DNA from: Gammaproteobacteria bacterium
GTDB lineage: Bacteria; Pseudomonadota; Gammaproteobacteria; DSM-16500
Length of the DNA stretch: 64,000 bases
Direction: 5' to 3'
Assembly: GCA_019634835.1 (NCBI GenBank)
Contig: JAHCAO010000008.1
Coordinates: 1 to 64,000 of the forward strand
Part shown: piece by piece, positions 54,192-62,916 of the stretch
How the letters are laid out: each line of letters opens with the position of its first letter
Position numbering within the stretch: position 1 is the stretch's first letter
Made by a program: the position numbers and the translations under genes
The notes under the pieces: generated by a model
What the model was told of the DNA's origin: nothing
Seen by the model: only the letters and a program-made list of their open reading frames with translations
Databases searched by the model: none

Positions 54192-54926
54192 ATGCGACAA
54201 GTACCTCACTATCTGATTATTGGTAATGGCCGAGCGGCACGCCATGTTCAATATTATTTTTCCCAATTGCAACTTTCTTATTCTTCTTGGTCTAGATATC
54301 AACCTTATGCACAATTAAGCTGTGCGCTTGATCGTGCCACGCATGTGTTATTGCTAATTAGTGACAATGCAATTGAACATTTTATCCAAGAGCATTTACA
54401 GAATAGCCAATCTATACACATCCATTTCTCAGGTAGTTTAGTGACAAATAATGCTTATGGCGCACATCCTCTGATGACATTTAATGAAAGCCTATATGAC
54501 TTGCAGCATTATCAAGCCATTCCGTTTGTTTTAGATCATGATGCCGCTCCGTTTGAGGAGCTGCTTCCTGGATTGCCAAATCAACATGTGCGTTTACATA
54601 AATCACTTAAACCCAAATATCATGCGCTATGTGTACTTAGCGGTAATTTCAGTTGTTTATTGTGGCAGAAATTTTTTAGTGTACTGGAAAGTGAATTTCA
54701 TCTACCACAATCCATCGCTTTTCCTTATTTGTACCAGCAAACGCAAAATTTATTGACTCAATCTAGTACTGCTTTAACGGGTCCTTTGATACGTAGAGAT
54801 CATATTACAATTGAAAAAAATATTATTGCACTTGAGCACGATCCTTTTCAATTGATATATAAAAGTTTCATTGATTGTTACGAGAAAATCACAGCGGCTG
54901 TTCCTACGCAGGAGGTAAAAACGTGA
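54192..54926 (+). CDS. panG: Rossmann-fold/DUF2520 oxidoreductase, probable PanG-type ketopantoate reductase
   Basis: A 244-residue protein. The N-terminal Rossmann motif IIGNGRAARHV (Gly-x-Gly-x2-Ala) is followed by a DUF2520-like domain with HFSGSLVTNNAYGAHPLMTF and a C-terminal helical part with SCLLWQKFF. It is not of PanE/ApbA type. As first gene of panG-panB-panC-panD-coaX it fills the ketopantoate reduction step, as the PanG enzyme reported in Francisella does. AGGA precedes the ATG. The stop codon overlaps the panB start (GTGA). Enzyme identity is inferred from fold and context. Confidence 0.75.
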   Translation: MRQVPHYLIIGNGRAARHVQYYFSQLQLSYSSWSRYQPYAQLSCALDRATHVLLLISDNAIEHFIQEHLQNSQSIHIHFSGSLVTNNAYGAHPLMTFNESLYDLQHYQAIPFVLDHDAAPFEELLPGLPNQHVRLHKSLKPKYHALCVLSGNFSCLLWQKFFSVLESEFHLPQSIAFPYLYQQTQNLLTQSSTALTGPLIRRDHITIEKNIIALEHDPFQLIYKSFIDCYEKITAAVPTQEVKT

Positions 54927-55714
54927 ACATATTTGATTTTACGCTAAAAAAGCATAAAGGTGAAAAAATTAGCATGGTGACTTGTTATGATTATACGAGC
55001 GCGCGAATTTTAGCGGAAACCTCTATTGATTGTTTGTTAGTGGGTGACAGTGTGGCCATGACGATGCATGGATTTAAAGATACATTATCTGCCACACTGG
55101 AAATGATGCGTTTTCATACTGCAGCAGTGTCTAGAGGCGCCAGTGAGAAATTCATTGTGAGTGATTTGCCCTTTTTAAGCTACAGGAAGTCACTCAGTAA
55201 AAATGTGTCAGCTGCGCAGGTATTAATGCAATCTGGTGCTCAGGCAGTTAAATTAGAAAATGCTACAGGAAATTTACCATTCATTCGTCATTTAACAGAA
55301 TCGGGAATTCCTGTGATGGGGCATTTGGGATTAACGATGCAGCTGATGCATATGTTAGGAGGATTAAAAGTCCAAGGTAGATCAGAGTCGCAAGCTGAGC
55401 GTATGAAACAAGATGCCTTATTGTTGCAAGAAGCGGGTTGTTTTGCATTAGTCTTGGAATGTATCCCAACGCAGCTGGCAAAAGAAATTACGCAGTCTTT
55501 GCATATTCCAACAATAGGAATTGGAGCTGGCTTCCATACGGATGGACAGGTTCTTGTTTACCAGGATTTACTAGGATTGAATACCGATTTTAAACCAAAA
55601 TTTGTGAAAGTTTTTGTGGAAGGACAAGTGAAAATCAGGAATGGTATTGAAAAATATGTTCAAGCAGTCAAAGCAGGAGATTTTCCTAATGATGAACATT
55701 GTTACGGAAATTGA
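54923..55714 (+). CDS. panB: 3-methyl-2-oxobutanoate hydroxymethyltransferase
   Basis: A 263-residue TIM-barrel enzyme that makes ketopantoate from ketoisovalerate and methylene-THF. The conserved blocks are SMVTCYDYTSARI, VGDSVAMTMHG, the VKLEN motif and GIGAG near residue 196. It starts at GTG (54923), overlapping the panG stop, with GGAGG 7 nt upstream. The frame extends upstream, but that part overlaps panG. Confidence 0.95.
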   Translation: MNIFDFTLKKHKGEKISMVTCYDYTSARILAETSIDCLLVGDSVAMTMHGFKDTLSATLEMMRFHTAAVSRGASEKFIVSDLPFLSYRKSLSKNVSAAQVLMQSGAQAVKLENATGNLPFIRHLTESGIPVMGHLGLTMQLMHMLGGLKVQGRSESQAERMKQDALLLQEAGCFALVLECIPTQLAKEITQSLHIPTIGIGAGFHTDGQVLVYQDLLGLNTDFKPKFVKVFVEGQVKIRNGIEKYVQAVKAGDFPNDEHCYGN

Positions 55715-56447
55715 TCATTGGCGGGCAATCAAGAAGCAACTGATTGGTAAGTCGATAGGTTTGGTTCATACAATGGGAAACTTGCATGCGGGGCATGTTA
55801 GCTTATGCCAGCGTTCTAAACAAGAAAATGATATTACTGTCGCTGCTATTTTTGTTAATCCGACTCAATTTAATCAAGCACGTGATTTCGATTTGTATCC
55901 GCGTACCATTGACAAAGACAAAGCCATTCTAGAAGAAAATAAAATGGATTATTTGCTGTTACTCAATGCTGACATACTTTATCCCGATCAATACCAAGTG
56001 CAAGTGCATGAAACAGAAATGAGTAAAATATTAGAAGGGGAGCATCGTCCTGGGCATTTTACAGGAATGATGACGATAGTATTAAAGTTTTTGAATATCG
56101 TTCAACCTACGCGCGCATACTATGGTGAAAAGGATTATCAACAACTCATGCTCATAAAAAAAATGGCAGAAGCCTTGTTTTTACCTATTGGAATTATTGG
56201 GTGTCCTACTATTAGGGAAGAGGATAATGTCGCATTTAGTTCACGTAATTCGCGCTTAACATTAGAGCAGCGCAATCATGCTAGTCATTTCCCACGATTA
56301 ATGCAGAGTACATTAAATACGGAGCAAATTACTGTAGAGTTAAAAAAACTTGGTTTTAAAGTCGATTATATTGTAGACAAATGGCAACGTCGATTGGGTG
56401 CTGTTTGGATCGATGAAGTGCGTTTAATTGATAATATTCCATTATAA
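55689..56447 (+). CDS. panC: Pantothenate synthetase
   Basis: A 252-residue enzyme that joins pantoate and beta-alanine, using ATP. It has the HIGH-like MGNLHAGH, FVNPTQF, GHFTGMMTIVLK, and AYYGEKDYQQ near residue 150, with FSSRNSRL in the KMSKS-like place. It is slightly short compared with E. coli PanC (283). The start overlaps panB by 26 bp and has AGGAG 9 nt upstream. Confidence 0.94.
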   Translation: MMNIVTEIDHWRAIKKQLIGKSIGLVHTMGNLHAGHVSLCQRSKQENDITVAAIFVNPTQFNQARDFDLYPRTIDKDKAILEENKMDYLLLLNADILYPDQYQVQVHETEMSKILEGEHRPGHFTGMMTIVLKFLNIVQPTRAYYGEKDYQQLMLIKKMAEALFLPIGIIGCPTIREEDNVAFSSRNSRLTLEQRNHASHFPRLMQSTLNTEQITVELKKLGFKVDYIVDKWQRRLGAVWIDEVRLIDNIPL

Positions 56448-56459
56448 AAGGTTAATGAT

Positions 56460-56813
56460 ATGCAAATTACTGTGTTGAAGTCTAAAATTGCTTATGCCAC
56501 GATCACACATAAAGAATTATTTTATGTGGGTTCTATCACTGTTGATGAAGAAATCATGAGACAAGCTAATATCCGTGAGAATGAAAAGGTTCAAGTAGTC
56601 AATTTGAATAATGGCGAACGTCTTGAAACGTATGTGATTAAAGGCGAAGTAGGAAGCAGAGTATTTGCTTTGAATGGGGCAGCAGCAAGAAAAGCCGAAG
56701 TGGGTGATAAAATATTTATCATTTCGTATGCGCAAATTGACGCGTCAGAGCAACTGCAGCCTATTATTGTAGATTTAGAACATGCGCCAATTGATTTCAA
56801 GCAAACGGGATAA
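56460..56813 (+). CDS. panD: Aspartate 1-decarboxylase
   Basis: A 117-residue pyruvoyl enzyme that makes beta-alanine for PanC. The self-cleavage site is the Gly24-Ser25 bond in YVGSITVDE, and Ser25 becomes the pyruvoyl group. Catalytic-site segments [12 protein letters not shown] and [19 protein letters not shown] are intact. It lies 12 bp after panC. Confidence 0.95.
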   Translation: MQITVLKSKIAYATITHKELFYVGSITVDEEIMRQANIRENEKVQVVNLNNGERLETYVIKGEVGSRVFALNGAAARKAEVGDKIFIISYAQIDASEQLQPIIVDLEHAPIDFKQTG

Positions 56814-56829
56814 TGAAAGCGAGAAGGGT

Positions 56830-56882
56830 ACATGAGAAGTTTTTTGCAACAAAAGGATCGAGGCATTTTTCCTTATTGGGAG
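56830..56882 (+). repeat. Dispersed palindromic element, copy D (partial)
   Basis: Between panD and coaX. It has CATGAGAAGTTTTTTGCAAC, AAAGGAT and GGCATTTTTCCTTA in the order of copies A-C, but the second arm (GCAAAACACACTC) is missing, replaced by the coaX ribosome-binding region. Confidence 0.5.
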
Positions 56883-56889
56883 GGAAAGA

Positions 56890-57666
56890 ATGATGTTGCT
56901 AGGTCTGGACATTGGTAACACTCATATATTAGGCGGGGTGTTTGATCAAGATCATTTGGTCGCGCGGTTTCGTTATGCCACGCACTTAATTGGTACAGCA
57001 GATCAATTTGGTATTTTTCTGGTTAATATATTGCAAATCAACAATATTAAGTTAGAAGATATTTCTGCTACCGCGGTCAGCTCAGTTGTTCCTAGTTGTG
57101 ATTATACTATTCGGCATACTATTTCTCTTTATATCAAATCACCTTATTTTATGCTGCGGGCAGGCGTGAAAACAGGGCTTAATATTAAATACAAGAATCC
57201 CAATGAAGTCGGTGCAGACAGAATTGCCAATGCAATTGGCGCTGTGAATGCATTCCCCAACAAAAACCTAATTATCGTTGACATGGGAACAGCAACTACA
57301 TTAGATGCGATCACAAAAAGACGTGATTACCTTGGTGGTGCAATTTTACCTGGCATGCGTTTAGGTATGGAATCACTGCGTACTAATACAGCTAAATTAA
57401 TGGAAGTAGATATTGAAAAGCCGTCTACTTATATTGGCCGTACTACGAGAGAAAGTATTCAAACAGGTCTTTATTATGGTCAATTAGGTGCATTAAAAGA
57501 AATAATTCTTGGCATGAAGCATGAAGTATTTCATGCTGAACCTACTCTTATCATCGGCACGGGAGGCTTTTCGCAGTTATTTAAAGAAAAAGCCTTGTTT
57601 GATGTCATTTTACCTGACTTAGTTTTACAAGGGTTATGTAAAGCGTATGAATACTCTACACAATGA
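56890..57666 (+). CDS. coaX: Type III pantothenate kinase
   Basis: A 258-residue ASKHA-fold kinase performing the first step of CoA synthesis. It has LLGLDIGNTHILGGV for phosphate binding, the GADRIANAIGA motif and DMGTATTLDAI. It needs a monovalent cation and is not feedback-inhibited by CoA in known cases. It closes the panG-B-C-D operon, so the window encodes the route from ketoisovalerate to phosphopantothenate. GGGAGG lies just upstream of tandem ATG codons. Confidence 0.94.
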   Translation: MMLLGLDIGNTHILGGVFDQDHLVARFRYATHLIGTADQFGIFLVNILQINNIKLEDISATAVSSVVPSCDYTIRHTISLYIKSPYFMLRAGVKTGLNIKYKNPNEVGADRIANAIGAVNAFPNKNLIIVDMGTATTLDAITKRRDYLGGAILPGMRLGMESLRTNTAKLMEVDIEKPSTYIGRTTRESIQTGLYYGQLGALKEIILGMKHEVFHAEPTLIIGTGGFSQLFKEKALFDVILPDLVLQGLCKAYEYSTQ

Positions 57667-57947
57667 AATTGGTCACATGAGTTTCTGAAACTAAGTTTTT
57701 CTCAGAGATGAAAATGTAATCTATTAACCCTTTTAGTTTGTAAGACATTCGCTCTATGTTGAAGAGGATATTCATCAAAATACAAGCTAGTGAAAAGTGT
57801 ATGCAAATGAATGCAGTCACATAACCATATGATTTACATTTACAATTTTATTGATTTAAAATTGTGCTTAAATTAGCTGTTTATAAAAGTAATGAATAAT
57901 ATCTATTGTCATTGTTAATTATGCTCGATAAACTGCATTTCATAGTC

Positions 57948-58076
57948 AAGGATTGACTAGCGGTTATTGAAAGGATTCTGCAACCACTCCTCGTTTTGTG
58001 TTATTGCAGGATGCAAATTTAACAAGGATGATTTACAGATTTCTGTTAAGGGCAGCTCCAAAACTGCCCTTTTTCT
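57948..58076 (+). ncRNA. Candidate CsrA/RsmA-binding small RNA (RsmY/Z-like)
   Basis: A gene-free stretch ending in a strong terminator carries four unpaired-looking GGA motifs, at 57950, 57973, 58009 and 58026. One lies exactly in the loop of a 5-bp hairpin (TTGCA-GGA-TGCAA), the classic CsrA target. No open frame explains it. Legionella RsmY/RsmZ have this size and design. The 5' end is a guess; no GacA/LetA box is evident. Confidence 0.35.
58048..58075 (+). terminator. Intrinsic terminator
   Basis: AAGGGCAG (58048-58055) and CTGCCCTT (58064-58071) form an 8-bp hairpin followed by TTTTTC on the plus strand. It lies 380 bp after coaX, too far to be only its terminator, which suggests a separate short transcript. 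Confidence 0.85.
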
Positions 58077-58125
58077 TTTTTGGGGTATCTTAATGTTTGC
58101 TCGTGGCTAATGGCAGTGTTTAATA

Positions 58126-58434
58126 CTATAGGTACTGTAAGATAGGAATCAGTGAAATCACCATGCCGATAGCAATGAGAGGAGCGAGAGGAATAATAAG
58201 CATTAGAGCTGAGACGGGTAAAGCTTGAAAGATTCTTTTAGCGCAAGTAAAAATGACAAATAAATACAAAATACCCATCACCACACTCAGAGTCACCCAT
58301 TGTGTACCGCGATGAATAAAATACATAGCAATGCAAAAGGTAGCAATGTAAAACGTTAGCAATGATTCTATGGTAATAGAGAGATATAGTTTCCAGGGCA
58401 AAAGGTTGGTTGTATCTTTGTTTAGAGGATGCAT
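58126..58434 (-). CDS. Small three-span membrane protein, unknown function
   Basis: A 102-residue protein. After a short polar N-terminus come three hydrophobic segments (about 15-40, 46-63 and 73-100). No motif is recognised. A second frame overlaps the same stretch but is less coherent. It is transcribed convergently toward the coaX/sRNA terminator. Confidence 0.55.
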   Translation of the reverse strand: MHPLNKDTTNLLPWKLYLSITIESLLTFYIATFCIAMYFIHRGTQWVTLSVVMGILYLFVIFTCAKRIFQALPVSALMLIIPLAPLIAIGMVISLIPILQYL

Positions 58435-58671
58435 GGTAGTTACAGTTATATAGTTGGCCTAAATAAATATTGAGTAAGTATAAAATTTTGCTACATTTGT
58501 ACAATTTTCAAGTTATTCTAGCATTAAAAATGGAGTTCGAATACCGGTTCACGTTTTAATTAGGGATTGTTTTTTAATATTCTGATGAAGAGTAAGTTAT
58601 AATATTTCTCTTTACGCACATAGTATGAATAATACTATTCATGCATCTATGGAAATGGAGGATTGACTGTT

Positions 58672-59121
58672 ATGCAAAGAGTATTTGTAAGGCTAACACT
58701 ACTCATGGGGATGATTGGCTTAGCTGGCTGCTCGAGTTTACCTAGTATACCGGGCTTTGGATCAACAGAGAATGTCAGACATGAAAGTAAAGGGTTGATT
58801 GGAAAATCAGTTGATAAAACGGGTAAAGAAACTAATGTGAATATCACTATGTCTGGAGGGGGTGACATAGGGGTACAATCCATGGATGCAAATGATAAGG
58901 CTAAAATGTCGCGTGCGTTAGATGCGGCACCAGGTAAAGCTACTCGTTGGGAAAATGGATCTTCTGGTATTACTTACACTGTTACACCAATTAAAAAAAT
59001 TGTTATTCGAGGTAATCCATTCTGTCGTGAGTATGAGGTGGAGGTGACGAAGGGAAATTATAAAAAAGTCATACGGGACACAGCTTGTGTGACTTCTGAT
59101 GGCAGTTGGCATACTGTTTAA
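58672..59121 (+). CDS. Outer-membrane lipoprotein of the surface-antigen (17-kDa-like) type
   Basis: A 149-residue lipoprotein. The signal peptide ends at the lipobox LAGC (Cys20). A Gly/Ser-rich middle is followed by the C-terminal module RWENGSSGITYTVTP...CREYEVEV...ACVTSDGSWHTV, typical of the surface-antigen domain in Rickettsia 17-kDa-like and proteobacterial lipoproteins. The glycine-zipper part common in such proteins is absent. The ATG at 58672 has GGAGGA before it. Monocistronic. Confidence 0.75.
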   Translation: MQRVFVRLTLLMGMIGLAGCSSLPSIPGFGSTENVRHESKGLIGKSVDKTGKETNVNITMSGGGDIGVQSMDANDKAKMSRALDAAPGKATRWENGSSGITYTVTPIKKIVIRGNPFCREYEVEVTKGNYKKVIRDTACVTSDGSWHTV

Positions 59122-59127
59122 AGAGGC

Positions 59128-59889
59128 TTAATGAAATACAAATCCGATGACAAAATGTCTAGGTTTGGCAATATAACGATTTGCGCCAGCAACAATAGGA
59201 GCTGAATTTACGGCGTATAAAGCTGCAGCATCAAGGTCTTGATTGTTGCTAGACTTAATCATTTGCACATCTGAATAGTATCCTTCAGGATGTAGGGTCA
59301 ATTCAATGATCACTTTGCCTTTAATACCAAACTCACCTGCTATTCTTGGGTAACGGAAATGAGCTGATAAAGACTGTCCCATTAATTTGATTAAGGGGTC
59401 GGCAGGTGCGTTATCATCACCGATTAAATAAATGGGATCTCTTTCTCGGGCTTTAGTGACTTCTCTTAATTGTTCTTGTCTAAGCATTTCAAAGGAAGCG
59501 GCTAATAATGATGGTTGAATAGATTGAATTCTTCTTAGCTTATTTTTTTTCTGAAACTTTTGGACCTTTTGAACATGCAGTGTATTTTCTGTATGTTTAA
59601 CACTTTGGATTTGTTCAATGTCTTTAGTGTTGTTATTCGTGTTCTTAATATTTGATGGAGTATTTTCAACCGTCTGCATATTTTTTGTATTTTGCTTGAT
59701 TGTAGATGGTTTAATTGAGCCAGTATAAGTATAAGAGGGTACATAGTAATGTGGAACCTTTTCTTTTTTTTCTTTGCGTGGTGGTTGGAAGACCATTATC
59801 ACGAGGATGCTTAATAAAAGTAGTAAATGTGCTAATAAAGATATCCAGAAACTATTTAACAGTAGCTTTTTTGTCATGTTTCTTTGCAT
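59128..59889 (-). CDS. TonB C-terminal-domain protein
   Basis: A 253-residue protein. One N-terminal membrane anchor (SFWISLLAHLLLLLSILVIMVF) is followed by a basic, then Asn/Thr-rich periplasmic linker (40-130). The C-terminal TonB domain (160-253) has YPRIAGEFGIKGKVIIELTLHPEGYYSDVQMIKSSNNQDLDAAALYAVNSAP. No Pro-Lys/Pro-Glu linker and no exbB/exbD are present nearby, so it may be a TonB-family envelope protein rather than the main TonB. It faces the lipoprotein gene convergently. A start at the fifth codon is possible. Confidence 0.8.
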   Translation of the reverse strand: MQRNMTKKLLLNSFWISLLAHLLLLLSILVIMVFQPPRKEKKEKVPHYYVPSYTYTGSIKPSTIKQNTKNMQTVENTPSNIKNTNNNTKDIEQIQSVKHTENTLHVQKVQKFQKKNKLRRIQSIQPSLLAASFEMLRQEQLREVTKARERDPIYLIGDDNAPADPLIKLMGQSLSAHFRYPRIAGEFGIKGKVIIELTLHPEGYYSDVQMIKSSNNQDLDAAALYAVNSAPIVAGANRYIAKPRHFVIGFVFH

Positions 59890-60094
59890 TGCAGTCCAGT
59901 CCAGTTGGTTGCATATGGATAATATAGCTCCATCTGCTACATTTGCATATTCAACTCTCGCCTCTTGATAAACACCAGTGTTTTTCAGACGTTCCCGCGG
60001 AGTGTTTTTTCTATTCTTGATCGAGCTTGCTATTTACAATTAAAATCAATACCATTTAGTAAGCTTAATTTAATCATTAGTCAGTTTAATCGAC

Positions 60095-60100
60095 TATAAT
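60095..60100 (+). promoter_or_regulatory. -10 box of ssrA
   Basis: A perfect TATAAT lies six bases before the first base of the tmRNA. The -35 is not clear. Confidence 0.7.
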
Positions 60101-60106
60101 TTTAAA

Positions 60107-60525
60107 GGGGGTGACCTGGTTTCGACGTGGGTTACAAAGCTTGAGGTGCATGTCGAGGACGTAACATAACCTCGTAAAAAATTGTTACAAACCAAATAGT
60201 TGCCAAAAACAAACGCAACTTCGCTGTTATAGTTAACGACCGCTTCTACAACGAAGCAGTTGTTTCTAACGCCGCCTAAACACCGGCACAGCGCCATCCA
60301 CCGGTTGTGCTTGTACGATCGGATGCTTACGAAAGTAAGCAATGGATGGTCATAACATACAAGCTTGCAGGCTGATATGCCCAAGATCAGACTGTTAAAA
60401 TACATGGGATCGCTGCTTCAAACCCTTCCAATTGGGGGTGAAATGGCTAAATTAAAAAATTGGATAAACATGTAGACCCGATAGTAGAGGATTCGCGGAC
60501 GCGGGTTCAATTCCCGCCGCCTCCA
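60107..60525 (+). ncRNA. ssrA: Transfer-messenger RNA (tmRNA)
   Basis: The 5' end GGGGGTGACCTGGTTTCGACG and the 3' end, with T-arm GCGGGTTCAATTCCCGC and acceptor strand CGCCTCC, are typical; the acceptor forms 7 bp including wobbles. CCA is not encoded. After TAGTT the resume codon is probably GCC at 60202. The tag frame then runs 25 codons to TAA (60277-60279) and ends Ser-Asn-Ala-Ala, longer than the usual 10-14. tmRNA frees stalled ribosomes and tags peptides for Clp proteolysis. Confidence 0.95.
60498..60525 (+). other. Probable attachment site (island left junction) at the ssrA 3' end
   Basis: The T-arm and acceptor end of ssrA lie 165 bp before a P4-type integrase gene. The tmRNA 3' end is a well-known target of such integrases. 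The matching right copy must be outside the window. Confidence 0.55.
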
Positions 60526-60559
60526 CTGAATTAATTTCCTAGAACATCCAAAAACATCT

Positions 60560-60587
60560 AAAAGGCCTTGAAATAAAGGCCTTTTTT
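60560..60587 (+). terminator. Intrinsic terminator of ssrA
   Basis: AAAAGGCC (60560-60567) and GGCCTTTT (60578-60585) form a hairpin followed by a T6 run, 35 bp after the tmRNA. Confidence 0.8.
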
Positions 60588-60690
60588 ATTTAATCTTTGT
60601 CTCACTAAATCCAATAGAAGCCCCCAACATCCAATACCAAAGTGGGGCCGATATAGGGGCTTATAGCTCCGAATTAAAAGTGAGGCCCCC

Positions 60691-61893
60691 ATGGGTGTAA
60701 AAGAAGTCAAAGTAAGAACGGCGAAACCTAAAGAAAAGCCCTATAAAATAGCTGACGAAAAAGGTCTTTACCTTTTAGTGAACCCTAATGGATCGAAGCT
60801 CTGGAAACTCAAATATCGCTTTGCTGGCATCGAAAAGAAACTTTCGCTCGGCTCATACCCAGAAGTCACTTTATCCGCTGCTAGAGATGCCCGCGAAGAA
60901 GCACGCAAGCAGCTTGCCAATCATATTGACCCTGGTGTCCTAAAAAATTCCATTAAACGATCAAAGAAACTCGCTGCGGAAAGCAGCTTTGAATTCATTG
61001 CCCGCGAGTGGCACGCTAAATTTACCCCTAAATGGACGAAAGAACATGGGTCACGCATTTTTTGAGCAGAATGTGTTTCCTTGGATTGGCAGGCGACCCA
61101 TTACCGAAGTTACTGCGCCAGAGTTACTTTCTGCCTTACGGCGTGTAGAAGCCAGAGGCGCGATTGAAACTGCTCATCGAATATTGCAGATTTGCGGCCA
61201 GGTATTTCGCTATAGTATCGCCACTGGACGCGCTGAACGCAACCTTTCTGCCGACCTAGTTGGCGCATAGCGCCAGTCAAAAAGAAACATCATCCGAGCA
61301 TTACAGATCCCCTCCAAGTTGGAAAGCTTCTACGTGCTATTAATGGATACGAAGGCTTCTACGTTACCAAATGTGCATTACAGTTGGCGCCGCTCTTTTT
61401 TGTTCGTCCCGGCGAATTACGCCATGCTGAATGGGAAGAATTTGATTTTGAAAAAGCAGAATGGCGCATCCCAGCAGAAAAAATGAAAATGCGTGAACAA
61501 TACATTGTTCCACTATCCACACAAGCTATTACCATATTACAAGAATTACAAGCCTACACTGGCAACGGAAAATACGTTTTCCCAAGCATCCGCACATCAA
61601 AGCGTCCAATGTCCGAAAACACTGTACTTGGTGCATTACGTCGCCTTGGCTATACAAAAGATGAAATGACTGGCCATGGATTCCGCTCAATGGCTTCTAC
61701 TCTGCTCAATGAACAAGGCTGGAATCGTGATGCAATCGAGCGGCAGCTCGCACATGGTGAACGCAATAATGTCCGCGCGGTTTACAACTACGCTCAGTAT
61801 TTGCTAGAGCGTCACAAAATGATGCAGCACTGGGCAGATTATTTAGAGAAACTTGCAAACCCAACAACAATTTTAACCTTAAAAACCGCATAA
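60691..61893 (+). pseudogene. P4-type tyrosine integrase, interrupted by two frameshifts
   Basis: Three consecutive frames give one integrase of about 400 residues. The DUF4102 N-domain (KIADEKGLYLLVNPNGSKLWKLKYRFAG) runs to a stop at 61065 after a T6 run. The core-binding part (EQNVFPWIGRRPITEV...AERNLSADL) runs to 61270. The third frame resumes at about 61275 (PVKKKHHPSITDP) and holds the whole catalytic set: Arg in RPGELR, His-x-x-Arg in HGFRS, His in AHGERN and Tyr in VYNYAQYL. Three or more residues also seem lost at the first break. Probably inactive unless the sequence is wrong or frameshifting rescues it. Confidence 0.88.
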
Positions 61894-61913
61894 AAAACTT
61901 TAGAAGGATTTAC

Positions 61914-62555
61914 ATGCAATCAAAAATCCAGCAGTATCTTCCACCAAATTACATAAAGGAAATTGCCAAAGAAAAATGGTATGACTGGGAAGCAGCTAGC
62001 ATACTATGTGATATTGATCCTAAACAGATTACAAGATTTGATACTTTTCACAGCAAATATGAACTTACCTTAAAAGAACCACAAGAATTACTCGATAATA
62101 TCAAAACTTGGTACAAACCTACTCACGCAAGCGCACCACCTTTTTGGTATGTTAACGAATCTATAAAAAAAGGAATTATAGATATACCGAGAGGATTGTT
62201 AAATGCAATAGCAACCACAATTTCTAGGCTTACCGACAGTGATAAGCAAGAATTTATAGAGTCCTATCCTTATCTAGCCAATGAATTGAATATATCGCCA
62301 ATTGAAAATCAAGTATCTTCCCCCGAAATAGATAAGCTCAAAAAAATAATCGACATGACCTACAATCAATTCTGGAAAACTGTTGATCCGAATAAACCAC
62401 CCAAAAAAGAAGAAATAACTAATTGGATAGCAACCACTTTCAATGTTGCAAAAAGCAATGCCGAGATAATCGATACGCTAATTAAACCTGAAAAATACTG
62501 TAAAGGTGGAAATCGCTCACGCAAGCCCAATCAACCTCCTAATATATTAACTTAA
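61914..62555 (+). CDS. Hypothetical island protein
   Basis: A 213-residue, mostly helical, hydrophilic protein of unknown function. The start (MQSKIQQYLPPNYIKEIAKEKWYDWEAASILCDIDPKQ) resembles proteins encoded next to integrases in Legionella-type islands, where a 'W-x-AA-x-L' opening recurs. The C-terminal third (KKEEITNWIATTFNVAKSNAEIIDTLIKP) reads like a degenerate helix-turn-helix. AGAAGGA lies just upstream. No function is assigned. Confidence 0.6.
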   Translation: MQSKIQQYLPPNYIKEIAKEKWYDWEAASILCDIDPKQITRFDTFHSKYELTLKEPQELLDNIKTWYKPTHASAPPFWYVNESIKKGIIDIPRGLLNAIATTISRLTDSDKQEFIESYPYLANELNISPIENQVSSPEIDKLKKIIDMTYNQFWKTVDPNKPPKKEEITNWIATTFNVAKSNAEIIDTLIKPEKYCKGGNRSRKPNQPPNILT

Positions 62556-62576
62556 TAAATATCAAATAGTTAAATA

Positions 62577-62607
62577 AACCTCTGGAGGTTTTGAAAGGTA
62601 TACCTCC
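62577..62607. promoter_or_regulatory. Dyad-rich segment upstream of alpA
   Basis: AACCTCTGGAGGTT (a perfect palindrome), GGTATACC (a perfect palindrome) and GGAGGT...ACCTCC overlap within about 30 bp, 80 bp before alpA. This is a plausible operator, possibly for AlpA itself. No T-run follows, so it is unlikely to be a terminator. Confidence 0.35.
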
Positions 62608-62688
62608 GTACCCTTTGACTGGTTACAAGCACATTAAATCTTGGTTTATTTGGTTCTCTACATACCTAAAAATGTTAAGGAGCACCCA

Positions 62689-62916
62689 ATGGACCCAAGT
62701 AGACAGCAAAACAAATTCCTAAGACTTCCTGTAGTAGAGGACAAAACAGGATGTCCTCGCTCATCAATCTATTTAATGGTATCCGAAGGTACATTCCCCA
62801 AACCCATCAAGCTAGGAAAGCGGTCAGTCGGTTGGATTGAAAGCGAAGTAGATGATTGGATAGAGCAGCGCATCGAAGAAAGCCGTCAACAAGGAGGAGC
62901 AAAGTATGGCAATTAA
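62689..62916 (+). CDS. alpA: AlpA-family regulator
   Basis: A 75-residue MerR-like winged HTH protein of P4/CP4-57 AlpA type: FLRLPVVEDKTGCPRSSIYLMVSEGTFPKPIKLGKRSVGWIESEVDDWIEQRI covers the whole fold. Such proteins control excision and expression of integrated elements. AAGGAG lies 6 nt before the ATG at 62689; the frame extends upstream without merit. It overlaps the next gene by 11 bp. Confidence 0.9.
   Translation: MDPSRQQNKFLRLPVVEDKTGCPRSSIYLMVSEGTFPKPIKLGKRSVGWIESEVDDWIEQRIEESRQQGGAKYGN

Noticed and set aside
57733-57750. GacA-type upstream box (TGTAAG...) for the candidate sRNA
   Set aside because: Only one half-site is present and the distance is uncertain.
58238-58504. Alternative minus-strand frame over the small membrane protein
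   Set aside because: Its composition is incoherent compared with the three clear hydrophobic segments of the frame chosen.
60989-61893. Integrase frames as three separate genes
   Set aside because: The three translations join into one continuous P4-integrase sequence, so a single broken gene is the simpler reading.
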